A stretch of DNA of 43,970 bases from Aquimarina litoralis (lineage in GTDB: Bacteria; Bacteroidota; Bacteroidia; Flavobacteriales; Flavobacteriaceae). The translations under genes and the position numbers were made by a program. Where the stretch lies: NCBI RefSeq assembly GCF_019295435.1, contig NZ_WEKL01000022.1, positions 10,179 through 54,148 of the forward strand, given 5' to 3'. The notes under the pieces were generated by a model. The model worked only from the letters and a program-made list of their open reading frames with translations, did not search any database and had not been told where the DNA came from. The first letter of the stretch is position 1. The number at the start of each line of letters is the position of its first letter. Positions 1-9,934 of this stretch are shown here, in pieces.

Positions 1-2
1 AT

Positions 3-698
3 GTTGATGCCTATTATAAGGAATTGGATGGACTCACCACCTTTACTAATGGATTTAGTAATCCGCTGGAAAATCTTGAGGAAGGAAGTAGTACTATCGT
101 AGGGTTGGATGTTTTACTAAAATACAGATGGAATAATTATAAAATATGGGCTGGATATACCTATAATGATATCACTTTTGAGTTTCCGAATCTGGCAGAC
201 ACTCCAGATAAATTTCCGGGAAATAATGACATTGCACATCAATTCAGAATATCAAGTTCCTATCAGTTAGATAAGTGGCAGTTCTCGCTAGGATGGCAAT
301 TTAGAACAGGAAAACCGATTACTCCTGTCAACAGTTACGAAATTATGATCGATGCTGATGGAGAAAATGCAGGTGTTGTGAACTTTGGAGCGGTAAATAG
401 TGACAGACTTCCTGATTTCCATAGATTAGATGCTTCTATTTTGTATGATTTCAACATAAAATCAGGGAACAAAAAATTAAAATCACAAGTTGGTTTATCA
501 TTCCTAAATATTTACAACAGAGTAAGACCATTAGATTTGGTGTATAAAGCAGAACGAAAACCGCTAGATGATGGTGGCATCGCAATACCAGGAACAGATG
601 GTTCTTCTCCTGAAGAACTGGAAGTAATCTTAGAACAGGTGATTCAACGATTTTCTTTAGGTTTTACACCAAATGCAGTATTTAGAATCAGATTTTAA
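3..698 (+). CDS. TonB-dependent receptor, C-terminal part (5' end outside window)
   Basis: The reading frame is open from base 3, so this is the 3' end of a larger gene, and the TTG near base 24 is not a real start. The protein shows alternating amphipathic strands typical of the outer-membrane barrel of TonB-dependent receptors: an aromatic-rich WAGYTYNDITFEF strand, WQFSLGWQFRTGKPITP, then LPDFHRLDASILYDF, and a final strand ending in phenylalanine (VFRIRF), the usual C-terminal signature for insertion by the BAM machinery. The family imports large ligands such as siderophores or oligosaccharides with TonB energy. The plug domain and N-terminus are missing, so the substrate cannot be named. 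No SusD partner follows; the next gene is a regulator on the opposite strand. Confidence 0.85.
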   Translation, partial: VDAYYKELDGLTTFTNGFSNPLENLEEGSSTIVGLDVLLKYRWNNYKIWAGYTYNDITFEFPNLADTPDKFPGNNDIAHQFRISSSYQLDKWQFSLGWQFRTGKPITPVNSYEIMIDADGENAGVVNFGAVNSDRLPDFHRLDASILYDFNIKSGNKKLKSQVGLSFLNIYNRVRPLDLVYKAERKPLDDGGIAIPGTDGSSPEELEVILEQVIQRFSLGFTPNAVFRIRF

Positions 699-856
699 AG
701 TATACTTTATTACCCATTGTACATTTTGAAAGAAATAGTAAAGAACAGTGTCAATTCGAATGATTTTTCGTAATGAAATGAAGAAAAATTATACTTCGAC
801 TCCCGATAGCTATCGTGACAGCAGAACGATCGAGAATAGATCTTGAGCAAAAAGAG

Positions 857-888
857 TCCCTCTTCGAAGAGGGATTTAGGGAGATGTT
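857..888 (+). repeat. REP-like palindromic element, copy 1
   Basis: An 18-bp perfect palindrome (tccctcttc/gaagaggga, 857-874) is followed by a tail tttagggagatgtt. A diverged copy with the same palindrome-plus-tail layout lies in reverse orientation at 2764-2795. It sits between a + strand and a - strand gene, so it could also act as a bidirectional terminator. Such short C/G-rich palindromes in otherwise AT-rich intergenic DNA resemble REP elements. Genome-wide copy number cannot be judged from here. Confidence 0.5.
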
Positions 889-919
889 CTTCAAACTAAA
901 TGCACAAACAGCTAGTTTA

Positions 920-2548
920 TTATTTTTCCAAATAATCTAAAATAGGCGCTCCTTTGGGAGCGTTTATTTTTTTTCGAATGCGATAGCGATTCATCATCAC
1001 ACTATCTTCGGATATTGCTAACATATTGGCAATTTGACGTGTATCTAACCCTAATTTTTCCATAGCGACCAATCGTTCTTCTGAAGGTGTTAATTCATAG
1101 CCCTTTTCTCTGATATCATCAAAAAAAGAAGGATATACAGTGATGAACTTCTCTTTAAAATGATACCAATCATCTTTGGTCAAGATCTTAGCTGCTGCTA
1201 TCTCTCGTAATTTTTTTAAGGAATCTTTTTCTCCAATCTCGGATTTTAATGCATCCAATTGTTTATTGAGTTCTTCCTGTTCTTTACTTTTTATAAGTAA
1301 CTTTTGCGTAAACTCTTCTAGTTCTTTTTTATTTTTTTCCAAAGCTTTAGCTACTGTCAATGCCCTGTTCTTATAAATCCTTCTAATCAAATAGGCAATA
1401 CATATAGAAGCAACTAGACTTACGAGTAATAATATGAGATATAGTTTTTTCTTAGCACGTTCAGTATCAGTGATCAATTTTAGTTCACTTTTCTCCTTTA
1501 CGAACTGCAGGCTATCTGCCAATTTCTCCTGATCAAACTGGTAATTCAATTCTAGTGCCTGTATTTTTTTAGCATTTTCAATATTAAATACGGAGTCTGA
1601 ATATTTCTTATGCATCCTATAATCTTCCAGCGCCTCTTTATAATTTTCTAGTTTGCGCTTGATAAAACTTCTTCTCAAATAAGATCTAGAAATTCTTGTT
1701 TTTGTCTTTTGTTGTTTTGCTATCTCTAATGCATTATTTGCAAAAACTAACGCCTTAGTATATTGTTTGAGCTGCATATAACTACCAGCCAAATTATAAT
1801 ATACCCGTTGCAAGGAAAGCTGTTTATTATTTTTGATATCAAAATCTAAATTCTCTTTATAGATATCAATGGCTTTTTGATACGCTTTCTTAGTATGATA
1901 CCATGCCGCTAGATTGGAGTTTACCCGATACAAATTTTCTTCATCGTTTAATTCAATGAACGTCGCTTTTGCTTTTTGATAACAGGCAAAAGCCGAATCC
2001 ATTTGTTTGGATTGGCGATATGCTACTCCCATCATATTGTATCCAATAGCGACTCCAGTCTCCTCTTGTAAACTATCTTTTAGCTGAATGGTTCTTTTAA
2101 AGTATTCAATAGATTTATCATACTCCTTTTGATCTCTGAAAACCATTGCCAAATTATGGTAGATATCCGCAACATTCGAAGCATCTTCTAATTGTTTGTA
2201 TAAATCGATAGCCTTTAAATAATAATCAACTGCCTTTGGGTAGTCTCCTTTTCGTTTACTTACAATTCCTAATGCTTCATAAACAGTTGCTAATCTTTTA
2301 TCTTTTCCTGTTGGAGTTATTTCTTCTATTAGTTTTTGCGCATTCAACAAATGATTCTCAGCCTTTCTAAAATCTCTGGTAATTTGATAATCCCCTAATA
2401 TAATTAATGCATCAATTTTTTCTGAATCTGATGAAGCTTGTTGCACCGCCTTCTCCAACTTTACCATCAAAGTATCTCCATCTTGTGCATACAGATGGAG
2501 GTCCATGGACAGTAATATGAAGAAACATATAAAAGAGAGGGTTTTCAT
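920..2548 (-). CDS. TPR-repeat membrane protein with C-terminal LuxR-like HTH
   Basis: A 542-residue protein beginning with a signal peptide (MKTLSFICFFILLSMDLHLYA). Residues about 45-330 hold a run of TPR motifs (for example AVDYYLKAIDLYKQL and SIEYFKRTIQLKD). A single transmembrane helix follows at about 369-391 (LYLILLLVSLVASICIAYL), then a charged coiled coil to about 450 and a C-terminal HTH (LTPSEERLVAMEKLGLDTRQ, ending in RYRIRKK). This architecture puts the TPRs in the periplasm and the HTH in the cytoplasm, as in the Bacteroidota family of membrane-tethered TPR regulators. It is transcribed divergently from the giant secreted protein at 3128, a plausible target (inference). The same RYRIRKK ending occurs in the regulator at 13739. 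Confidence 0.8.
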   Translation of the reverse strand: MKTLSFICFFILLSMDLHLYAQDGDTLMVKLEKAVQQASSDSEKIDALIILGDYQITRDFRKAENHLLNAQKLIEEITPTGKDKRLATVYEALGIVSKRKGDYPKAVDYYLKAIDLYKQLEDASNVADIYHNLAMVFRDQKEYDKSIEYFKRTIQLKDSLQEETGVAIGYNMMGVAYRQSKQMDSAFACYQKAKATFIELNDEENLYRVNSNLAAWYHTKKAYQKAIDIYKENLDFDIKNNKQLSLQRVYYNLAGSYMQLKQYTKALVFANNALEIAKQQKTKTRISRSYLRRSFIKRKLENYKEALEDYRMHKKYSDSVFNIENAKKIQALELNYQFDQEKLADSLQFVKEKSELKLITDTERAKKKLYLILLLVSLVASICIAYLIRRIYKNRALTVAKALEKNKKELEEFTQKLLIKSKEQEELNKQLDALKSEIGEKDSLKKLREIAAAKILTKDDWYHFKEKFITVYPSFFDDIREKGYELTPSEERLVAMEKLGLDTRQIANMLAISEDSVMMNRYRIRKKINAPKGAPILDYLEK

Positions 2549-2584
2549 TTTAAGAGTGGCTTACACTTTGATGCTGTAAATATA

Positions 2585-2613
2585 CTAAACTAGGAATAGG
2601 AATTCTGATCAAA
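2585..2613 (-). promoter_or_regulatory. Candidate promoter of the TPR regulator
   Basis: Read on the minus strand, TTTG (2613-2610) is followed after 17 bases by TAGTTTAG (2592-2585). This matches the Bacteroidota pattern TTTG, about 17-21 nt, TAnnTTTG, except for one base in the last box. It lies about 40 bp before the ATG at 2548. No experimental support is available. Confidence 0.35.
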
Positions 2614-2763
2614 GAGGAATCACTACTATTACAAAACCTCGAAACCTTATTCAGCAATTATTATGTATAGATTTAGCAAATTGTTTCGTTTCAAGCTATA
2701 TACACCTTCCTTTTAAGATAATACTAATTGTCAACAAGTCACAATGATGTACAAATGTTTTTT

Positions 2764-2795
2764 AACATCCTCCCCAATCCTCCTTCAAAGGAGGA
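2764..2795 (-). repeat. REP-like palindromic element, copy 2
   Basis: The hairpin tcctcctt/aaggagga (2778-2795) is preceded on the + strand by aacatcctccccaa. Read in reverse this gives palindrome plus attggggaggatgtt, the same layout as copy 1 at 857-888 (tail tttagggagatgtt). Two diverged copies in opposite orientation flank the TPR regulator gene. Confidence 0.5.
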
Positions 2796-2937
2796 AGCAG
2801 TATCTTCAAATGTGATTAATTTCAGTTTAAAAATAAATAAATTTTATGGGCTTTTAGAAGGAGGTAATTACAGTACAAATACTCTTTGTAGGGGTTTTTG
2901 TAGGGGTACATATTTAGCAAAAAACTGGGTAACAGCA

Positions 2938-2945
2938 TATTTTTG
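2938..2945 (+). promoter_or_regulatory. Candidate -7 box for the giant protein gene
   Basis: TATTTTTG fits the Bacteroidota TAnnTTTG consensus. No good TTTG -33 box is found at the expected spacing. It would give a leader of about 175 nt before the ATG at 3128. The 12-bp tandem repeat with tttgtagggg just upstream could be an operator (inference). Confidence 0.3.
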
Positions 2946-3127
2946 CAGCCGTTATTCACAGTAATTGATCATCTCACAAATCACGTTCATTTTTGTTTTT
3001 TTGAACACTCTTTTTTACAGCTTATCACTTTTTATCGAAAAATATCAATAAAAAATAGGGTATTCAGATTTGAAGCTGTATACCAATAGAACACTGTAAA
3101 ATTATTTAAAAAAAGCCCCCTTATTGT

Positions 3128-6100
3128 ATGAAGCATTTTTTACCCTTTCTATTTATCTTTTTTACTGGTTATATAAGTGCTCAACGTGCTTATCTATTAA
3201 AAGATATCAATACCGAATCCAGTTTTGGAGCAGACGTTGAAAATTTAATCGAATTTAATGGTAAACTCATTTTTAGTGCTGAAAATGAAGAATATGGTGA
3301 TGAATTATGGGAAACCGATGGCACACCTGAAGGTACAAAATTATTAGTAGATATAGATGCAGGAAGTTCTGGCTCTACCCCACGATACTTAACCATATTG
3401 GATAACAAATTGTATTTCAGAGCCGATGATAATGCTACCGGTCAAGAATTATGGGTGACGGATGGAACACCAGAGGGTACGCAACGTATTACGGATATCA
3501 ATCCAGGTCCTAATGACTCTCAAATTAATGATATCACTGTGTTTAATGGAAAACTTTATTTTGAAGCGGATGATGGTATTCATGGAAGAGAATTGTGGGT
3601 TAGCGATGGAACTACAGCGGGTACTCAAATGGTAAAGGACATTAATGTAGGAGATATGTATACCAGTTCTTCTCCGGGTAACTTTACCGAATATAACGGA
3701 AAACTCTATTTTGCTGCTAGTCAAGGAACATTAGGTACAGAATTATGGGTAACTGATGGAACAGAAGCAGGAACCCAATTGGTAAAAGACATCGATCCAA
3801 CTATGTATTACTCTGGAGGTCCAAGAGATTTAGTGGTTTATAATGGAAAATTATATTTTGCTGCTTCTGGAGGTAATTATAATACAGAGTTATGGGAAAG
3901 CGACGGTACTGAAGCTGGAACCCAATTAGCAGTAGAAATTAACCCTACTGGAAATTCAGATTTATCCGATATAACTGTTTTTAATAATAAATTATATTTT
4001 CAAGCCAATAATGGACTGGTTGGTCGTGAGCTTTTCGAATCAGATGGCACACCTGCGGGAACAATATTAGTAAAGGATTTTAACCCAACAGGAAATTCTT
4101 TTTTTGATGAGTTTACCCTTTACCAAGGTAACCTATATTTTTCAGCTTATACCAATGCAGAGGGAAGTGAGTTATGGGTCACTGATGGTACGGAAGCAGG
4201 CACACAATTAGTTAAGGATATCTTTACAGGAATTTATGGTTCTAGTATTCGACATATGACAGTCTTTGATAATAAGTTATTCTTCGGAGCTTCTGATGAA
4301 AATAACGAAAATCAATTATGGACAAGCGATGGTACGGAAGCGGGAACGCAACAATTTTTTAACATTTCACAAGGCAGTTCAGCTTCTAACGCAAAAGATT
4401 TTATTGATTATAATAACGAAGTGTATTTTCGTGCCAGAGATAATATCTATGGAAATGAGTTATGGAAAAGCGACGGTACCGAAGCTGGAACAATAAGAGT
4501 AAAAGATATTTGGCCTGGAAGTAGTGGCGGAGCAGACACAATGCTAGGAGTACTTAATGGAAAGCTATATTTTGAAGCGAATAATGGGGTTGCAGGAAGG
4601 GAACTTTGGGAAACTGATGGTACCGAAGCAGGCACAAAACTGGTAAAAGATATTAATCCAGGAAGCTCAGGTTCTTCTCCTGATGATGGAGCGGTGTTAA
4701 ATAATAAATTGTATTTCGAAGCCAATGATGGTATCCATGGAAGTGAACTTTGGGTTACAGATGGAACTGATGCAGGAACCCAATTGGTAAAAGATATTAA
4801 TCCAGGAGCTACTGGTGGAGGGATACAAGATATGATAGCTTTTAATAATAAAATATATTTTAGTGCTAATGATGGTATTCATGGGTATGAATTATGGGTA
4901 ACGGATGGTACTGAAGCAGGTACAGGACTAGTAAAGGATATAGCCGCAGCAGGTATTCATTCAAGTCCAAGGTATTTTGCAGTACATGATAACAAAGTAT
5001 ATTTTCAGGCCAATGATGCGATTCATGGAGGTGAATTATGGGTATCAGATGGTACAGAAGCAGGTACTCAAATGGTAAAAGATATTAACCCATCAACTTC
5101 TTGGTCTTCTCCGCAATGGTTGGTAAGTTATAATGGTAAATTATATTTTAAAGCTAATGATGGTATTCATGGAGATGAGTTATGGGAAAGTGATGGTACC
5201 GAAGCAGGTACAAAGCTTGCGGTAGATATTCGGGAAGGAAACGGTGGCAGCAGCGTCCGTGAATTAGTTGTACTACAAGGTAAAATATATTTCCGCGCAA
5301 ATGATGATATTTGGGGATCTGAATTATGGGTTACCGATGGTACCGCAGAAGGTACTCGATTAGCAGCAGATATGCGACCTGGTCCTAGCGGTTCTTCTCT
5401 GGATGATATGGTGGTTTCTAATGGTAGATTATTTTTTAATGCCGATGATGGTATCTATGGAGAAGAAGCATGGGCATATGAACCTTTCGACTGTAATGTA
5501 ATTACATCCAACATTATTTATGTAACACCAACTGGAGAAGCAACAAATTATGGAAATTCTTGGGCAGAAGCAACTTCTTTTCAACACGCGCTACAACTAG
5601 CTACAGAATGTTCTAGCATAGAGGAAATTTGGGTACAACAAGGAAGCTACAAAGCTGGAAATAATCGATATGATACTTTTTATATCCCTGATAATCTTAA
5701 AATTTATGGAGGTTTTAATGGTACAGAAACAAACCTCTCAGAAAGAGATTGGGTAAGTAACCCAACAATTTTTAGTGGAGATATAGGAATACCTAATAGT
5801 TCATTAGGGAATTCTAACACCTTATTGCACTTGCTAAATACTGATAATGTACTCATTGATGGTTTTATCATTGAAGACGGATATGCAGAATATGATTCCA
5901 ATAGTAATTTTTTACAAGATACCAATGGAGGAGGAATCTTTCTAAAAAATGCGAATAACAACAGTTTTGTTAATTGTATCATTAGAAACAACTTAGCACA
6001 AAATGGAGGAGCTATTTATCAAATTTCAGGTACCAATAACCAATTTGTAAATTGTTTATTTTATGGAAACGAAGGCCTAACAACTAATGTTGTTTATGCT

Positions 6101-9100
6101 GCAGAAGGAACAATGAGTTTTGTGAACTGTTCTATAGCGAACAATAGTCCAGCAGATGCTTCTCATGGAATCTTTGGAAACGACTCAGGAAATATAACTT
6201 TAGAAAATACTGTAGTAGCAGGAAATCATACGCTAAATCATAATACAACAAATACCGGAACGTTAACCGCAACTTACAGTTACTTAAAAGGAGAAAATCC
6301 TTCAGGAACAGGAAATATTGATGGAACTACGATTACGGATGTATTATTTAAAGATGTTGCGAATGAAGATTTTACCTTACAAGGGAGTTCTCCATTAGTA
6401 GATGCTGGAAACAATACCGCAACTTTTCAAACCAAAGATCTTAGAGGTGCTGATCGGATTATTGATGGAGATTTAGACACTACCAATACTATAGATATTG
6501 GAGCTTATGAATTTGGGAAGTCAGAACAAATTATCACTTTTGGAGCATTGGCTGATGTAACCTATGGTGATGCGGATTTTAATTTGTCTGCTACTACAGA
6601 TTCAGGATTAGCAATATCCTATACCAGTTCTGATACTTCGGTAGCTACTATTTCAGGAAATACAGTAACGATTGTTGGTGCAGGTACTACAACTATTACT
6701 GCATCTCAAGCAGGAGATCCAGATTTTAAACCGGCTATTGATGTTTCCCAAACATTAACCGTGCTTCCAAGATCCATAACAGTAACTGCGGATGCTGGTC
6801 AAAATAAAGTATTCAATACTGCTGACCCAACATTTACCTATGTGATTACAACAGGAAGTTTAGTTTCAGGAGATGTTCTAAATGGAACTTTAGTAAGAAC
6901 GACAGGTGAAGATGTAGGACTATACCCTATCAATCAAGGGACTTTAGATAATACCAACTATGATATTACTTTCGTTGGTGATGATTTCGAAATTACTAAA
7001 GCTGATCAGATAATTACATTTGCTAGTTTAGCTGATGTAACCTATGGTGATGCGGATTTCAATCTAACTGCATCTTCTGATGCAGGATTAGCAATTTCGT
7101 ATACAAGTTCAGACACTTCTGTAGCAACTGTTTCTGGAAATACAGTAACTATTGTTGGAGTTGGAACTACAACCATCACAGCAAGTCAAGCTGGAAATAA
7201 CAACTACAATGCTGCGGTTGACGCATCACAAACGCTAACGGTAAATCCAAGAGCAATTACAGTAACTGCTGATGCTGGTCAATCTAAAATATTTGGAGCT
7301 ACAGAACCAGTATTGACCTATACAATTACCACTGGAAGTTTGGTTTCTGGAGATGTTCTAAATGGAGTTTTAGCAAGAACAACTGGTGAGGATGTAGGAT
7401 TATATCCTATCAATCAAGGAACTTTAGATAATACCAACTACAACATCACTTTTGTAGGTGATGATTTCGAAATTACGAAAGCTGATCAGATAATTACATT
7501 TGCTAGTTTAGCAGATGTAACTTATGGTGATGCGGATTTCAATCTAACTGCATCCTCTGATGCTGGATTAGCAATTTCGTATACAAGTTCTAATACTTCT
7601 GTAGCAACCGTTTCAGGAAATACAGTAACCATTGTTGGAGTTGGAAACACAACCATCATAGCAAGTCAAGCTGGAAATGACAATTACAATGCTGCCATTG
7701 ATGTATCGCAAACACTAACGGTAAATCCAAGAGCAATTACAGTCACTGCTGATTCAGGGCAATCTAAAGTATTTGGAAGTGCTGAACCGGTATTGACTTA
7801 TGCAATTACTTCTGGAAGTTTAGTTTCTGGAGATGTTTTAAATGGTGCTTTAGCAAGAACAGCTGGTGAGGATGTAGGATTATACCCTATCAATCAAGGG
7901 ACTTTAGATAATACAAACTACAACATCACTTTTGTAGGTGATGATTTTGAAATTACGAAAGCTGATCAGGTAATTACTTTTAATAGTTTAGCTGATGTAA
8001 CTTACGGTGATGCGGATTTCAATCTAACTGCATCTTCTGATGCTGGATTAGCAATTTCCTATACAAGTTCTAATACTTCGGTAGCCACTGTTTCAGGAAA
8101 TACAATAACTATTGTTGGAGTTGGAAGTACAACCATCACAGCTAGTCAAGCTGGAAATAACAACTACAATGCTGCAGTTGATGTATCACAAACACTAACG
8201 GTAAATCCACGAGCAATTACAGTAACTGCTGATCCTGGTCAATCTAAAATATTTGGAGCTACAGAACCAGTATTGACCTATACAATTACCTCTGGAAGTT
8301 TGGTTTCTGGAGATATCCTAAATGGAACTTTAGCAAGAACAGCTGGAGAAGATGTAGGATTATACCCTATCAATCAAGGGACTTTAGATAATGCCAACTA
8401 TGATATTACTTTCGTTGGTGATGATTTCGAAATTACAAAAGCAGATCAGGTAATTACATTTGCTAGTTTAGCAGATGTGACTTATGGCGATGTTGATTTC
8501 AATCTAAATGCATCATCTGATGCTGGATTAGCAATTTCCTATACAAGTTCTAATACTTCTGTAGCCACTGTTTCTGGAAATACGGTAACCATTGTTGGAG
8601 TTGGAAGTACAACCATCACAGCAAGTCAAGCTGGAAATAACAACTACAATGCTGCCATTGATGTATCACAAACGCTAACGGTAAATCCAAGAGCAATTAC
8701 GGTTACTGCTGATTCAGGTCAATCTAAAGTATTTGGAAGTGCTGAACCGGTATTGACCTATACAATTACCTCTAGTAGTTTGATTTCAGGAGATATTCTA
8801 AACGGAACTTTGGCAAGAACAGCTGGAGAAGATGTAGGATTCTATCCTATCAATCTAGGAACTTTAGGTAATTCAAACTACGATATAACTTTCATAAGTA
8901 ATGATTTTGAAATTACTGGAGTAAATCAGGTAATTACTTTTAATAATCTAGCAGATGCAACTTATGGTGATGCAGATTTTAATCTAACTGCATCTTCTGA
9001 TGCTGGATTAGCAATTTCCTATACAAGTTCTAATACTTCTGTAGCAACCGTTTCAGGAAATACGGTAACCATTGTTGGAGTTGGAAGTACAACCATTACA

Positions 9101-9901
9101 GCAAGTCAAGCTGGAAATAACAATTACAATGCTGCCGTTGATGTATCGCAAATGCTAACGGTAAATCCAAGAGCAATTACGGTTACTGCTGATGCTAATC
9201 AAAGTAAAACATTTGGAGCTACAGAACCAGTATTAACATATACAATTACTTCTAGTAGTTTGATTTCTGGAGATATCCTAAATGGGACTTTAGCAAGAAC
9301 AGCTGGGGAAGATGTGGGAAGCTACCCTATTAATCAGGGAACATTGAACCATCCTAATTACCAGATTAACTTCATAACGAATAGTTTTGAAATAAATAAG
9401 GCCGATCAATTCATCACTTTTGATGAACTATCAAACGTAAAACTTGGAAATCCAGCATTTGAATTAAACGCAATTGCTTCCTCTGGATTAGCAATCACTT
9501 ATAGTTCTTCGGATCCAAGTATCGTATCTATTTCAGGTAATATGGCGACGATTCATAAAAAAGGATCTGTAATTATTTCTGCATATCAAGATGGAAATGA
9601 AAATTATCATGCTGCTACTTTTATCGACAGGTCTTTAACTGTTCTTTCGGGACAGATTCAGGATGAACTCATAAAGCTCTATCCAAATCCTGTAATTGAT
9701 CATATTCGAATTTCTGAAACACCTTCTAATAACCGTTTATCTATTTATGATGTCAATGGACAATTAGTGAAGCGTATATTTGATTATACAAAAGATGAAA
9801 TAATTGATGTTACAGGATTGCAATCTGGTATTTATATGGTGGAAATTCTATATTTCGATTATCGAGGAAAAACGATCGTGAGAAAATTTCTCAAAGAATA
9901 A
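3128..9901 (+). CDS. Giant secreted multi-repeat protein with T9SS type A sorting domain
   Basis: 2257 residues, probable cell-surface or secreted adhesin-like protein. Order of parts: signal peptide ending in YISAQ (residues 1-19); 15 tandem ELWxxDGTxxGT units of about 48 residues plus one degenerate unit (to about residue 785), a pattern expected to form a beta-propeller-like fold; a right-handed parallel beta-helix (about 795-1130) with the Asn-rich turns GGGIFLKN and FVNCIIRNN and a closing SPLVDAGNN...IDIGAYEFG segment; then six and a half BIG/MBG-type units of 160 residues each; and finally a T9SS type A sorting domain (LYPNPVIDHIRIS, ending IVRKFLKE). The ATG is preceded by gcccccttattgt. 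It stands alone between the divergent TPR regulator and a terminator at 9935. No catalytic motif is visible, so the ligand is unknown. Confidence 0.9.
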   Translation: MKHFLPFLFIFFTGYISAQRAYLLKDINTESSFGADVENLIEFNGKLIFSAENEEYGDELWETDGTPEGTKLLVDIDAGSSGSTPRYLTILDNKLYFRADDNATGQELWVTDGTPEGTQRITDINPGPNDSQINDITVFNGKLYFEADDGIHGRELWVSDGTTAGTQMVKDINVGDMYTSSSPGNFTEYNGKLYFAASQGTLGTELWVTDGTEAGTQLVKDIDPTMYYSGGPRDLVVYNGKLYFAASGGNYNTELWESDGTEAGTQLAVEINPTGNSDLSDITVFNNKLYFQANNGLVGRELFESDGTPAGTILVKDFNPTGNSFFDEFTLYQGNLYFSAYTNAEGSELWVTDGTEAGTQLVKDIFTGIYGSSIRHMTVFDNKLFFGASDENNENQLWTSDGTEAGTQQFFNISQGSSASNAKDFIDYNNEVYFRARDNIYGNELWKSDGTEAGTIRVKDIWPGSSGGADTMLGVLNGKLYFEANNGVAGRELWETDGTEAGTKLVKDINPGSSGSSPDDGAVLNNKLYFEANDGIHGSELWVTDGTDAGTQLVKDINPGATGGGIQDMIAFNNKIYFSANDGIHGYELWVTDGTEAGTGLVKDIAAAGIHSSPRYFAVHDNKVYFQANDAIHGGELWVSDGTEAGTQMVKDINPSTSWSSPQWLVSYNGKLYFKANDGIHGDELWESDGTEAGTKLAVDIREGNGGSSVRELVVLQGKIYFRANDDIWGSELWVTDGTAEGTRLAADMRPGPSGSSLDDMVVSNGRLFFNADDGIYGEEAWAYEPFDCNVITSNIIYVTPTGEATNYGNSWAEATSFQHALQLATECSSIEEIWVQQGSYKAGNNRYDTFYIPDNLKIYGGFNGTETNLSERDWVSNPTIFSGDIGIPNSSLGNSNTLLHLLNTDNVLIDGFIIEDGYAEYDSNSNFLQDTNGGGIFLKNANNNSFVNCIIRNNLAQNGGAIYQISGTNNQFVNCLFYGNEGLTTNVVYAAEGTMSFVNCSIANNSPADASHGIFGNDSGNITLENTVVAGNHTLNHNTTNTGTLTATYSYLKGENPSGTGNIDGTTITDVLFKDVANEDFTLQGSSPLVDAGNNTATFQTKDLRGADRIIDGDLDTTNTIDIGAYEFGKSEQIITFGALADVTYGDADFNLSATTDSGLAISYTSSDTSVATISGNTVTIVGAGTTTITASQAGDPDFKPAIDVSQTLTVLPRSITVTADAGQNKVFNTADPTFTYVITTGSLVSGDVLNGTLVRTTGEDVGLYPINQGTLDNTNYDITFVGDDFEITKADQIITFASLADVTYGDADFNLTASSDAGLAISYTSSDTSVATVSGNTVTIVGVGTTTITASQAGNNNYNAAVDASQTLTVNPRAITVTADAGQSKIFGATEPVLTYTITTGSLVSGDVLNGVLARTTGEDVGLYPINQGTLDNTNYNITFVGDDFEITKADQIITFASLADVTYGDADFNLTASSDAGLAISYTSSNTSVATVSGNTVTIVGVGNTTIIASQAGNDNYNAAIDVSQTLTVNPRAITVTADSGQSKVFGSAEPVLTYAITSGSLVSGDVLNGALARTAGEDVGLYPINQGTLDNTNYNITFVGDDFEITKADQVITFNSLADVTYGDADFNLTASSDAGLAISYTSSNTSVATVSGNTITIVGVGSTTITASQAGNNNYNAAVDVSQTLTVNPRAITVTADPGQSKIFGATEPVLTYTITSGSLVSGDILNGTLARTAGEDVGLYPINQGTLDNANYDITFVGDDFEITKADQVITFASLADVTYGDVDFNLNASSDAGLAISYTSSNTSVATVSGNTVTIVGVGSTTITASQAGNNNYNAAIDVSQTLTVNPRAITVTADSGQSKVFGSAEPVLTYTITSSSLISGDILNGTLARTAGEDVGFYPINLGTLGNSNYDITFISNDFEITGVNQVITFNNLADATYGDADFNLTASSDAGLAISYTSSNTSVATVSGNTVTIVGVGSTTITASQAGNNNYNAAVDVSQMLTVNPRAITVTADANQSKTFGATEPVLTYTITSSSLISGDILNGTLARTAGEDVGSYPINQGTLNHPNYQINFITNSFEINKADQFITFDELSNVKLGNPAFELNAIASSGLAITYSSSDPSIVSISGNMATIHKKGSVIISAYQDGNENYHAATFIDRSLTVLSGQIQDELIKLYPNPVIDHIRISETPSNNRLSIYDVNGQLVKRIFDYTKDEIIDVTGLQSGIYMVEILYFDYRGKTIVRKFLKE
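3285..5490 (+). repeat. ELWxxDGT tandem repeats (15 full + 1 degenerate)
   Basis: Each unit is about 48 codons and reads roughly G-xELWVTDGTEAGTxLVKDI, then NGKLYFxAxDG. The last unit is reduced to YGEEAWAYEPF and joins the beta-helix. Unit lengths vary by a few residues, unlike the rigid 480-bp repeats further down, suggesting older duplication. Confidence 0.9.
6530..9652 (+). repeat. 480-bp in-frame tandem repeat (6 full copies + half copy)
   Basis: Units start at 6530, 7010, 7490, 7970, 8450 and 8930 with exact 480-bp spacing and no indels; a diverged half unit runs from 9410. Each encodes a bacterial Ig-like part (LADVTYGDADFNL, then SVATVSGNTVTIVG) and an MBG-like part (PRAITVTADAGQSK, ending DDFEITKADQ). 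Copies 2-5 are the most alike and the first and last have diverged most, as expected when a tandem array grows from its centre. Confidence 0.92.
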
Positions 9902-9934
9902 TTAAAACAGCATAGTCTTTAAATAAACTTTTAA

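Larger units (their letters stand above)
2549..3127. other. Intergenic region between divergent genes
   Basis: 579 bp separating the minus-strand TPR regulator from the giant + strand gene. It holds a REP-like element (2764-2795), a 12-bp tandem repeat with the core tttgtagggg (2885-2894 and 2897-2906) and a TATTTTTG promoter box (2938-2945). A long AT-rich leader follows, up to the ATG at 3128. A 78-codon open frame here overlaps the palindrome and has no protein character, so I do not call it a gene. Confidence 0.6.

Noticed and set aside
857-874. Simple terminator of the TonB receptor gene only
   Set aside because: The palindrome has no T run and a matching copy with the same tail occurs at 2764-2795, so a repeated element is the better reading; a terminator role remains possible.
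2728-2964. 78-codon open frame between the TPR regulator and the giant gene
   Set aside because: It translates through the REP-like palindrome and the tttgtagggg tandem repeat, has no signal or domain, and lies in a promoter region.
3190-5991. Antisense and alternate-frame ORFs within the ELW and beta-helix part
   Set aside because: They are frame shadows of the repeated sense sequence without domain similarity.
6530-9652. CRISPR array or satellite DNA
   Set aside because: The 480-bp period is a multiple of three, the frame is open throughout and each unit is a clear protein domain; there are no short repeat-spacer units.
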